DNA of 64,000 nt. Origin: Haplomitrium mnioides (Eukaryota; Marchantiophyta; Haplomitriopsida; Calobryales). Under the pieces are notes generated by a model. That model was not told the origin of the DNA, ran no database searches, and saw nothing but the letters and a program-made list of their open reading frames with translations. The stretch's first letter is position 1; each line of letters begins with the position of its first letter. The DNA is taken from contig JBNGIS010018088.1 in NCBI GenBank assembly GCA_049999725.1, positions 1 through 64,000 of the forward strand, read 5' to 3'. Below are positions 34,739-44,259 of the stretch, in pieces. The position numbers were made by a program, and so were the translations under genes.

Positions 34739-34781
34739 ACGAGAACCTTGTAGTGGTTCCTAGTTCAAAGCTACCGTTATT
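34739..34781 (+). repeat. Right terminal inverted repeat of transposon B
   Basis: Forward-strand GTGGTTCCTAGTTCAAAGC followed by TACCGTTATT, ending at 34781. It is the imperfect inverse of 23678-23722. Confidence 0.8.
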
Positions 34782-34786
34782 TAAGA
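34782..34786. repeat. Right target-site duplication of transposon B
   Basis: TAAGA, identical to 23673-23677; copia-2 RNase H resumes immediately after it. Confidence 0.8.
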
Positions 34787-35057
34787 AGGCTCCTTGCAAA
34801 AGTTGGCTACTAGCAAAGTGAGCCAACTAAAATCTATGAAGACAATATGGGAAGCTTTCACTTGTGTAAGAACCATGTATATCACACATGGATGGAACAT
34901 ATTGACATAAGGTACCATTTTATCCACCAGTAGATTGGGATAGAGATTGATCTAGAGTTCATTGCTATAAAGGATATAGCATTAGATGCTCTCACCAAAG
35001 CTTTGGCTAGGCGTCAATGTTTGAAATGCACGAACCTCTTGGAATTGCACCTTGGAT
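34782..35057 (+). pseudogene. Copia-2 RNase H, downstream portion
   Basis: Continues the RNase H interrupted at 23672: RRLLAKVGY, then PTKIYEDNMG, a HIDIRYHFI segment, and the late block IALDALTKAL, before the stop near 35057. IYEDN and the A-D-A-x-T-K-x-L block are standard landmarks of plant copia RNase H C-termini. One or two stops are present. The 3' LTR follows 16 bases later. Confidence 0.85.
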
Positions 35058-35072
35058 AGTCCTAAGTAGGAG

Positions 35073-35683
35073 TGTTGAGAACCATTGCTGAGTGGGAGGA
35101 TAGATCTTGAGAAGGATCAGTGTAGAGTCCTTCCCAAGATGAGCGATCCTTGGTGTTGGAGTTGTCTCCTTGATGTATATAGTGCTCAAAGTTCCTTTCT
35201 GAGCCTTCTATAGTTTAGTATTTCCTCTGGTTTAGCTTGTTTTTTGTTTTAGATTTAACCTTGGAGGTAGTAACACATGAAAGCACTTGAAAGTGCCACG
35301 TGTCCACACCAAAGGGATCCATTGGAAGACTAATTTTTTTGTTTAGGGGTGCTAAGGAAACATGCGCATGCATTTGTTTGCATGAGCATACAAGGAATTA
35401 TTCGATTTGGGGTTGTTGATGAGAATCTACTACTAGTGCAGCTACTCCTTGTACATATTTGAGATGGTCTTCAATGACCTACTCTATTCTTCTCTTGGTC
35501 TTGCTCCACACCTATAGGTTGAGTAGATGGGCACCCATAGATTTCCAGCACATTGCTAGTATTGTATTTAGTATATATAATCTAAAAGAGTGGTGCATTA
35601 AACACACTCTCTTAATTCCATACACTGTGAGTCCTTCGATTCTCATTCCAAATATTTCTTGTACATCCTTGCTCAGGAGAAGT
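35073..35683 (+). repeat. 3' LTR of copia-2
   Basis: Starts TGTTGAGAACC after the purine run AAGTAGGAG. It matches the 5' LTR through about 35455. The right end is placed at CATCCTTGCTCA (about 35683) because the 5' LTR resumes a similar sequence after its deletion; a shorter LTR ending at TTGTACA (35455) is possible. Confidence 0.7.
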
Positions 35684-36579
35684 AAACGCAGAAAGAATGT
35701 TTACATCTGTCAGCAAACTCTACTATCGCGAAGAAAAAGAAGGTACTCGATTTTTGTCATTGCCCATAAAAAGTGCCTATTTTTCTTGCTATTGTGTTTT
35801 TCTCATTACACAGAGAAAAGAGGCACCACGCTTCACAATCTTGGAAGAAAAAGGAGGCCTCTTAAGTCCTATTATCGTGCAAATTCAAGAGGTATCCAAT
35901 TCGAGCCATTGCAGAACCGAGAGGGAGGCCTCATTTTTGCTAATCGAGCAGACAATAAAGCTGCGTTTTTTTTTTTTTTTGCTAATCATGACGTAAGGGG
36001 GAGACGCTCAAGTTTTGTTTCTCTCCTTACTCGCAATTCATTGTTGAGAACCCGTTTTGACAGAAAAAAAACGAGTTGTGTTTTCTCCAAATAAGTGCAT
36101 TGCCAGCTTCGAAGGTAGAATATCAGCCATTCCAATGAGAATCTTCAATTTACTTTTCATTACTACCTTCTTTGATTCTTCTTTAGCAAGTTTAAAACAC
36201 TCTCTCTTTGATTCTTCTTTAGCATTCAATTCTTCTTCATCAACCAACTTGTTGCTTTGATTCTTCTTCAGCAAACAATTTTGTTCTCTTCCTTTATTCC
36301 ATTCTGCTAACTTCACACATGCAAATTTTTCTTCCTGCAGCACCTCTTTCATAGAGCAAAAAAATTCAGGTTTGTTTTCCTTTACTTTTCTCGATTTCCA
36401 TATTGTGCAGTGTTACTTCTCTTCTTGAACGTGCTCTGTTACCATGTTGGAACACTGCAGTGAAAATCACAAATAGACAGATACGGGGGATATGCATGAA
36501 TGTTATATATTCTCATAAGACACAATCAGCCGAAAATTTAAAAGGGAGGGGAGGAGTGCTCTCTAGCTATGCTTCTAAA
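35684..36579. other. Unassigned region downstream of copia-2
   Basis: No recognised gene. CT-rich repeated blocks TTTGATTCTTCTTTAGCA occur at about 36165-36275, like those at 19435-19680. A long forward frame (35459-36094) runs from inside the LTR through a poly-T stretch and lacks any motif, so I do not call it. Confidence 0.35.
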
Positions 36580-37442
36580 GATGGAGGCTCTAACAACTTT
36601 CCAAAAATCACTTTAGCTCTCTAGTTGTCCGACTCCAATAACCACTCTAACTCTCTAGGTGTCCCTCTAAAGTTGGAGGCTCCAATAGATTTCCAATAAT
36701 CACTCTAACTCACTATCGCTCTAAAGGTGGAGTCTCCAATAGCTTTTCCAACAATCACTCTAACTCTTTAGTTGTTCTTCTTAAGGTAGAGGCTCCAATA
36801 TCATTCCAACAATGACTCTAACTCTCTAGCTGCTTCTCTAAAGGTGGAAGCTCCAATAGTTTTTCAACTATCACTCTAACTCTCTAGTTTTCCCTCTGAA
36901 GGTGGAGGTTCCAAATTTTTTCCAACAGTCACTTTAGCTCTCAAGTTGTCCCTCTAAAGGTGGAGGCTCCAATAGCTTTCCAACAATTACTCTAACTCTT
37001 TAGCTGTCAATCCAAAAGTAGAGGCTCCAATAGCTTTCCAACAATCACTCTAGCCCTCTAGCTATCCATTTAAAGGTAGAGGCTTCAATAGCTTTGAAAC
37101 AATGACTCTAGCTCTCTAGTCATCTCTCTAAAGGTGAAAGGCTCCAATAGCTTTCTAGTAGTCACTCTTACTCACTTTTTCTTGAAAGGTAGAAGCTCCA
37201 ATAGCCTTCCAACAATCACTCTAACACTGTAGCTGTCCTCTAAAGATGGATGCTCCAATAGCTTTCCAACCATCGCTCTAACTCTCTAGCTATCCCTCTA
37301 AAAGTGGAGGCTCCAAAAGCTTTCCAACAATTACTTGAACTCTCTAGTTGTCCCTCTAAAGGTGGAGGCTCCAATAGCTTTCCAAAAGTCACTCTAACTT
37401 GCTATCTCTCTAAAGGTGGAGGCTCCAATAGCTTTCTAACAA

Positions 37443-37494
<52 letters not shown>

Positions 37495-37840
37495 GTTGTC
37501 CCTCTAAAGGTGGAGGCTCCAATATCTTTTCAACAATTACTCTAACTCTCTAGCTATCCCTCTAAAGGTGGAGACCCCAATAGCTTTCCAAGAGTCACTT
37601 TAACTCTCTAGTTATCCCTCTAAAGGTAGAGGCTCCAATAGCTTTCCAAGAGTTACTTTAGCTTTCTAGTTTTCCCTTTTAAGATGGAGGCTCCAATAGC
37701 TTTCCAACAATCACTCTAAATCGAAGGCTCCAATAGCTTCTCAATAATCACTTTAAAGAAGAGTCTAGGGTAGCTCTCCAACAATCACACTAACTTTGAA
37801 ACCTTAATAACTCTCTATCAATCACTCTAAATTGTATGTT
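36580..37840 (+). repeat. ~58-bp satellite array, about 21 copies
   Basis: Head-to-tail units of about 57-60 bp with the pattern CTCTAAAGGTGGAGGCTCCA, ATAGCTTTCCAACAATCACT, CTAACTCTCTAGTTGTCC. Starts of the GGAGGCTCCA core are near 36585, 36672, 36730, 36790, 36847, 36904, 36962, 37021, 37079, 37137, 37192, 37249, 37306, 37364, 37420, 37512, 37570, 37628, 37687 and 37723. Units decay toward both ends. Non-coding. Confidence 0.9.
37447..37493 (+). repeat. CT microsatellite inside the 58-bp array
   Basis: Uninterrupted CT dinucleotide run of about 47 bases. It begins exactly at the CTCTAACTCTCTAG part of a satellite unit, from which it has probably expanded. Confidence 0.95.
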
Positions 37841-38209
37841 GGACTTTGTTGTGCTTTCACCATAACCTTCACAACTGTTAGAGTTTCATTTGTAGAAATT
37901 CCCATCGTAACTTAACAAAGTACGAGTCTTCTACCTGAATGCAACTGAAATTTAAAGGGGCATGGGCTCAAAAGCTCCTAGGGAGAATTTTTATTCAAGC
38001 TTAGTCCCTTCTAGCAATCGTATTCACATTTAGTCCCTCTCACAAGGTTTTGACAACTAGGCAACTGTATATAGTTAGCCTCTAACAACAATGCAACAGT
38101 GGACAAGGGAAATTTAATCATTAATTCATGTTTAGTACTTCTCCCAATGACCATGGGTATAATTCATGTATATTATGTATAAGAGGCCAATTTGGCTGTT
38201 CCTCATACG
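37841..38209. other. Unassigned spacer
   Basis: Between the two tandem arrays; nothing recognised. Confidence 0.4.
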
Positions 38210-38640
38210 CTGTATAATATCTGAATTCCATGCAGATTTATGAGTTGAACATAGATTTTTGGGCTGAGTTTGTTGCAGATTTCTACATACAGGTGAATCC
38301 CTCAATAGCTGAATCAAACACAGATTCCTGAGCTGAACTCGAATTAGATGCAGATTTTTTAGCCAAATTTGATGCAAATTTCTACATGTAGGTGAATCCC
38401 TCAACAACAGAATTAACCACAGATTTCAGGGCTGAGTTTGATGCAGATTTCTAAGTTTAGGTGAATTCTTCAACAACCTAATTGGACTCAGATTTCTGAG
38501 CTGAATTCGATGCAGATTTCTACATATAGGTGAATCTCTCAACAACAGAATTGGGCGCAGATTTTTGAGCTGAATTATATGCAAATTTCTACATATGCAA
38601 ATTTCTTTAGATAGGTGAATCTTACAACAACCTTCTCAAT
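38210..38640 (+). repeat. ~69-bp tandem repeat, about five copies
   Basis: Units containing GATGCAGATTTCTACATATA, GGTGAATCCCTCAACAACAG and GATTTCTGAGCTGAATT. The GGTGAAT core recurs near 38291, 38391, 38459, 38528 and 38616. Within each unit the GCAGATTT block occurs twice, suggesting a shorter ancestral repeat. Confidence 0.75.
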
Positions 38641-39569
38641 ACTATACTCTTAAAAAAATTACAGCCACGGAATAGACTGCAAATACTCTACTCAAACAAA
38701 TTACACATACATACTTTCAATACTATCAAGAAAATCACATGCTATACTCTCAAACAACTAGAGCTGGCTACTAACAAATTAAAATGGGAGTAGCTTGTAG
38801 ATATTATACTCTCAATGAAACCGCAACTTTTGAAGGGATTCAAATTTGATTTGGTTGGGGAGTCAGGAGCAATGCAACTTTGAGTAGGAGGTCACATAAT
38901 GATTTCAGCATCAATTTTCATATGAATCTTGATCAAAATTGATGCTCACTCTACTTGGAGGCAGTAGTGGTAATACAACTCAATATGTTTTGTCAATTTC
39001 TCAATGATGGATTTGTTGACTTAGGTTTACATTCTATATCAAATATTTGGGGAGAGCTATCCTTAGCACTCTAGACATTATTTGGTACCAACAAACATTT
39101 TAGAGCATTGATTTAGACCTATTATGTTCACAATCTTTTAAGATTAACCATAAGAAGAGTGGCAATGCTAAATATATTGTTGAATGTGTTGAGTCAACTT
39201 GCGATTGGTGATTTAATTTTTCACATGAGTCAAAGTATTCATTGGCTTTGTTAATCAAGTCACATATAGATCTACACACTTGCAGAGGTAATAACAATAG
39301 TCTTTGTATAATGGAAATTCTAATAGAAACTCTCTTAGACCCATTTCAACAATTCTAGTAACCCGAACAACATCCACCAAAGGACTATGCTATGGATATG
39401 AAGAGTGATATTCATAGAGAAAAGCTTGTTGATGTTCCATACACCATATGCATAAGGGAGTCACTTGGCTTTAATGTAGATCATAGGCTCATTTTAAAGA
39501 TATATACATTGATCTTCCATAATGAGGTGTGCAACTTCATAAGGTTTATCTTGGTAGCATTGCAAATCT
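38641..39569. other. Unassigned region upstream of the MULE
   Basis: No clear coding signal. It may hold the eroded 5' part of the MULE transposase gene, but I cannot show a motif. Confidence 0.35.
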
Positions 39570-40250
39570 AGAAGAGAAGAAGGGCAGATTTGATCGGGTG
39601 TTTGCAACATACTTTGTGTGCATTGCAAGGTTTTGATGGCATTGATTGGCATAGATGGGACACATCTATGAGGAAATTGTTTGAGAGTTTTTTTTTATTG
39701 CGATGGGATGGATGAATATGGACACTTGTTTCCAATTGCATTTGCAGTGGTTTGGGTGAAAATGGTCGCGATTGGTTGTGGCTCTTAAAGAAGCTGAAGG
39801 GTATCATCTTACCGCATCAATATACTTATCTATAAGATCGACAAATAAACCTTGTTGCTACTTTGACATAATGTTTTCTAGACTAGTATCATCTCTATTG
39901 TATGTATTATTTAGTAGAAAATTTTCATAAGAAGTTTAAGAATAAGTTTCTCTTAGAGTTGTTATAAGATGCCGCAAAAGCTAGAACTATTACAAAATTT
40001 TTGGAGACACTAAACAAGATGAATGTCATTTAAGATTATACAACTAGTTGGGAATGAAATTCAAGTCCAAAATTTGGGCCATCGATAGATTTTCAAGATG
40101 CCACTGTGCATGCTTTACATCCAACATTGTAGAGTCCTTGAACTCATGGATGAATTGTGTGACATCTTCCTGCAATTGCGATATTTAGGGACATTCAACA
40201 AGGACTCACATATGAGTTTGCCTAATGACATGTTGATGCAACCAATGTTT
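39570..40250 (+). pseudogene. MULE (Mutator-like) transposase fragment
   Basis: Across frame shifts the forward strand encodes the central MULE transposase: RFDRVFATYFVCIARF (about 39588), GIDGTHL (39648-39668, with the first catalytic Asp), HLFPIAFAVV and DWLWLLKKLKG (about 39720-39800), ENFHKKFKNK and DAAKARTITKF (about 39910-40005), and NIVESLNSWMN (about 40120-40150). These correspond in order to the DDE core and following helical region of plant MuDR-type transposases. Frameshifts and stops are many; terminal inverted repeats were not found. The copy is cut at 40296 by insertion of gypsy-2. Confidence 0.75.
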
Positions 40251-40296
40251 CCAACCAGTTATGTACTAATGCTACCAAGGGTCTTCAGGTGATCTA

Positions 40297-40735
40297 TGTA
40301 GTAGTACAAACATTATGTTGTGTTATTTATAAGAAAATAGAGAGGGTTACTTTTAAGGTTGACTTGAGATAAGATTACTTACCTTTGAAGTTACTTCTAG
40401 TGTTTTTAGGGTTGAAATTATAAGTGACTTCTAAGTGAGCAATTTTAGGGTTGAAATTGAAAGTGACTTGTAAGTGAAGAAAGAGAGATGACACCTCCTT
40501 CTCTTGTATAAATAGAAGGGCTTCATAGCCCCACCCCTCATTCTAGAGTTCTTCTTGAATCACTTGGGTTCTTTGGTTGCTTGGCTTTTGCTTGCACTCT
40601 TGGTCTTAGCTTGGGTCTTGAGTTGCATAACTCTATTAGAGTTATCTTGTTGTGGCTTTGCTTGTCCTATTGATATTTGGTTGAAGAACTCTAATAGAGT
40701 TCACTATGAGTTTCTACTCATTTGGATTTGGTCTT
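40297..40735 (+). repeat. Gypsy-2 5' LTR, first part
   Basis: Matches, in inverse orientation, 59499-59879 and 62879-63184. Contains TTGTATAAATAGAAGGGC (promoter TATA, about 40503-40515). Its last 15 bases lie at 56694-56708 beyond gypsy-1. Confidence 0.85.
40731..40735. repeat. Left target-site duplication of gypsy-1
   Basis: GTCTT, repeated at 56689-56693. Confidence 0.85.
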
Positions 40736-43700
40736 TGTGAGAGCATGGTTCCTAACAGAAGGTCAGAAACGGCTTGAAGGAGTCTCTTCTGCGCGGTGGA
40801 GTGAGAGGGAAATGGTAAAGCTTCAAGTTTTGGGCTACTAAGTGTAAAGTTGTCAAAATGTAGGAACCAGAGGGACATTTTGGATGTAGTAGGCCAAGAA
40901 GAGAAGGTTGATCTACAAGAAAGTTGGTCTTTCTCAGTAAAGAATATTTTTCTTAAAACTAAGTGTTGAGGGCCAACCAGCCCCTATCTATCTATTTCTG
41001 TTATATATGTTGATGGACAGCTTGTCCAAGAGCCAAGTGAAGAATATTGATGGAAGACGGTGCCGTAAACTAGGTCCGTCTAGAGGCAGGGAAGAAAAGA
41101 GGTGGCCTTACACCCTTGTGGGGCTGCCTCTCGAAAGGAAGTAAGTGTGGAATGTTTATATAGTGCTTCTAAGTTGTTGGAGAAGACTTATGGGATAAAT
41201 GGCGTGGCTTTGATGCGATCACCCAGAAGGAAGGAAGATCCGACCCGTGAGGAATGATCAACTTGTGATGAATATGTTGCTAATGACGAATTTGATGTGA
41301 AGAATTAATCAGTGAAGAAATTGAATCGACCTGTGGAGAAGGATTCAGAAGATTTGAGTGATGGATCCTCTTGATGTAATCAAGGGTCTCGGAACAATGT
41401 TGTAAGCTATAGATTTGTGGGAAATTAAGATGGAGGAGAAATCCACCTGCGAGATGAAACAAGGAATTGTCACGACGAATCGATTATGAAGAATCACTTG
41501 TGAGCAGATTTCCTGTAAGCAATTGATGTGCGAATTGCCGTGCGAGTAATTGGCTGTGAAGGAAAAATTGCGAAGGAGTGTTTTCAAAATAAGGATGAAT
41601 ATCTTGCGACCAACAATCTCTTATGAATAATCGACTTGAAAAGAATTCCTTGATGTGACAAATGATCTAATATGGAATAGGATCCCTGCCAACAAATTGA
41701 TGCTAAGTTTTGGAAGTAAAGATCTGCGAGAAATGGAGAACAAAAATCGGTGTGAATGTCAATGGTGATGAAGGCCACGATGAAATGGAATGTGAAGTTT
41801 TGGAAAAGAGTTATGCGAGGAGGCTACGGGTGTTGTCGAAGGATTCCGTTGTAGTAAGGAAATGTGAAGAATGTCTCTACAAGGAATCAAATTGAAGACC
41901 TCCTACAAGGTGGAAATTGAACGAGCTGCTATGCAAACTGTTTGAATCGGAAGGAATTAAATTTTAAAAGGAATAAGTAAGATTTGAAAGCGAGCGGAGG
42001 AAAGATCTGAAGGATCCGTGGTCCGAAGAAGGTGTCAGAACCACGCCTTTCGATGTGGGGTGCCCCGGTTAAGGGGGTTACGATCCGTCTTCCGTTGTAG
42101 GATACTTCGGTTAAGGGGGTTCCGATGAGTGTCCATGTGGGGATCCGAAGTGGAGATCTCCTGGTAAGTTGGTTCCATATGGGGTTCCGAAGTGGGGATC
42201 CCCGATTAGGAAGGTTCCGTTCTGAGGCGTTCGATGGGAGTATAACTGGGGAAACAGTGATGAAGCGAAGCAGTGATGGATGAAACGATGACTTGTCGGC
42301 GTTCTGTACGATTAGGATTGTTGTGAAAAGGCGAGCGAGGAGAGAAGTTTGAAGGGCAAATCGATGATTTATCGTGATTTCAGTGTGGAAGTGGAACTGA
42401 AAGTTTGAAAGTTTGAAAAGTCGAAACAACTACTTGGTGGAATTCGAAAAGTTTGAAATTGAAAGGGAGAGGAAATGAAGAGTTAGTGAAAGTTCGAAAA
42501 TTAGCATAAGAACAAATGCTAGCAATTAGTTCTTATGGCAAGCAAAGTTAGTTTAAGTTAGTGAAAGCGAGTTGTTTAGCTTAAGAACACACTGTGAGTT
42601 GTTAGTTCTTATTGGAAACTTAGTGAGGGAAATTTAGCACGTAGAGAAGTAAGTTAGTTTGGTTTGGAACTATTATGACTGTTATTGTCAGTTGAGGAGG
42701 ACAGGGGGTACAAGCCTATTGTGAGTTCTTGTTCTGCTGGTTGTCTCATTGTACATGTGTGCTTCAAGTAAAGTTTATGAGATTCTTGTTTGTGAGATCC
42801 CCTGCTCTTGGTGGAAATTGCAGATTTAGAAGGAGTAGTTTGATGAAAGAACAAGGAAATTGAAGTTAGAGTTGATTGGGGAATGTTTTGCAGGTTTGCA
42901 ATTGAAGAAATCAGTCAGATTGCATTAGAGAAGTGCATGTCAGGGGGTACCTGAGTGTGTATAGCTGGTGGGTCTAGGTTTTGAAGTTCCAGATTGTGAT
43001 TTGTGGGAGGTTAAGTGGCAAATCAATTCTGCTTTAAGCTTTGTTTTGTTCTATGTGTGTATGTGTGTTAGTTTGTTAAATCTTAAAGAGAGAACCTTCT
43101 GTGATTCTCCAGTTAGTGGATACTGGTTGGTGGGTTGTAGTAGAGCAAGGAGTGCTCAGGATTGTGCGTGCCTAGGGAATAGGTGGGCATTTCACAAACA
43201 AATTGAGTAGTGGGTGGTTGGAGGAGCAACAAGTGGATGTGAGATCAGGAGGGTCGTTCCATAGATGAGTTCTCAGCATCAACCTTTGGGATACATTGGG
43301 TTGGAGTGGCCTGAGTATCTAGTTTGAAGGAAGTAAGGTGAAGTAATGAAGGTAGGCATTGGAGTGTTGGTTTGAGAGTTTCAAGCAAGTTGGGTAATTG
43401 GTTGGGGACTTCTCTAATATAGCTCAAGTTTAAAATCAGCATGTGCATCAGCTTTCTTATCCTAGAAATGTCAGTCATACAGTTTGAGTAATTCTTGGCT
43501 TTTGTTCTATTATATTGAGCAGTAGAAGTGGTTTGTGGGTATGGTTTTGTGGAGAAAGGGTGGTCAGACCTAGAGTGGAGAGAGATCCATCTTTGAATTG
43601 ATAGAGTGCAGTTTCAGAACTCTATAAAGAATCTAGAAAGTTGGTAAAAGTGAATTAAGAGCATACTTCTATATAGATCTTGCGTGGTTCGGTCTCGGGG

Positions 43701-43741
43701 TGTGCTTTTCGGGGCTGGAGTGCCACTGTTGTGCTACGACA
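40736..43741 (+). repeat. Gypsy-1 5' LTR
   Basis: TGTGAGAGCATGG to GCTACGACA (3006 bp). Contains repeated GTTCCGATGAG/GGTTAAGGGGGTT blocks (42050-42220) and AGTTCTTAT motifs (42500-42620). Open frames inside are short and not conserved with the 3' LTR. Confidence 0.9.
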
Positions 43742-43751
43742 TGTGGTTTCT

Positions 43752-43771
43752 TGGCGCCGTTGCCGGGGATC
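43752..43771 (+). promoter_or_regulatory. Gypsy-1 primer binding site (tRNA-Asp type)
   Basis: TGGCGCCGTTGCCGGGGATC, 10 bases after the LTR, complementary to the 3' end of plant tRNA-Asp as I recall it, including the leading TGG for the tRNA CCA end. Confidence 0.85.
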
Positions 43772-43970
43772 TAATTTCTAGTGTTTTCTCTTAAAAGGGT
43801 GTATAGTATTAGCAGTAATGTTAGGAACCTGTTTTACTCACCACTATTAAATTCTGTTCTTAACATTCTGTTGTGGAAGTTTTTTTTTGTGTTTTGTATT
43901 TTTCTATTCTGTGGGGTAGAAATATAGAGAAGAAGCAATTTCTTTATGTGAGTTAGCAAAGAAGATGTGA

Positions 43971-44227
43971 ATGCGTGAAATCTTAGAAGAGGACAAAGAG
44001 AGACAAAGAAAAGAGAGAGAAGAAAGACTAGAGAGACAGGAGGAGTGTAAATTGAAGTCTCAAGAAGTGATAGCTATTAGTAGCGGAAAGGAACCTACAG
44101 AGGGGGGAGATCAACCTTTTGGGCCTCAGTCGCCATTAGCTTAGTTTCAATGGACTGATATTACTGCTCCTAGAGGCATTATTGGGCTAACATCATTTCC
44201 AAAGTTAAATCTACCTTCTTCTACTTC

Positions 44228-44259
<32 letters not shown>

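Larger units (their letters stand above)
23678..34781 (+). mobile_element. Methyltransferase-encoding DNA transposon, copy B (complete ends, 11.1 kb)
   Basis: Bounded by imperfect terminal inverted repeats (23678-23722, 34739-34781) and a 5-bp duplication TAAGA. Contents from left to right: left arm with subterminal palindromic repeats (to about 25270); DUF7869-like putative transposase on the reverse strand (25274-29484); bidirectional promoter region (29485-29947); ParB-like/DNA methyltransferase gene on the forward strand (29948-33967); right subterminal region. The host copia-2 RNase H reads IWIR before the left duplication and RLLAKVGY after the right one, in the same frame, which fixes the ends to the base. 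The two genes share the promoter spacer and both carry introns containing palindromic arrays. The element has no reverse transcriptase, so movement as DNA by the leftward gene product is inferred. Both genes carry stops; B is inactive as it stands. Confidence 0.85.
19681..35683 (+). mobile_element. Ty1/copia element copia-2, split by transposon B
   Basis: Two copies of one LTR (19681-~20062 and 35073-~35683) enclose gag, protease, integrase, reverse transcriptase and RNase H on the forward strand. Transposon B (23678-34781) sits in the RNase H gene. Removing B with one copy of its TAAGA duplication brings the RNase H reading frame back together. The element is dead through frameshifts and stops. 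The LTRs differ at many positions, and the 5' LTR appears to have lost its 3' part. No convincing target duplication of copia-2 itself was found. Confidence 0.8.

Noticed and set aside
35459-36094. Forward 211-codon open frame
   Set aside because: Starts inside the copia-2 3' LTR and runs through poly-T (Phe run); no recognisable motif.
36580-37840. Regularly spaced repeats suggesting a CRISPR-like array
   Set aside because: Units are contiguous with no unique spacers, degenerate, and in plant nuclear DNA; this is an ordinary tandem satellite.
42968-43210. 80-codon frame in the gypsy-1 LTR conserved at 55890-56153
   Set aside because: Conservation only reflects the two LTR copies of one insertion; no independent evidence of coding.
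43752-43771. Short tRNA-like sequence, considered as a tRNA gene fragment
   Set aside because: It is only the 3'-end complement of tRNA-Asp next to an LTR, i.e. a primer binding site; no cloverleaf was seen here or elsewhere.
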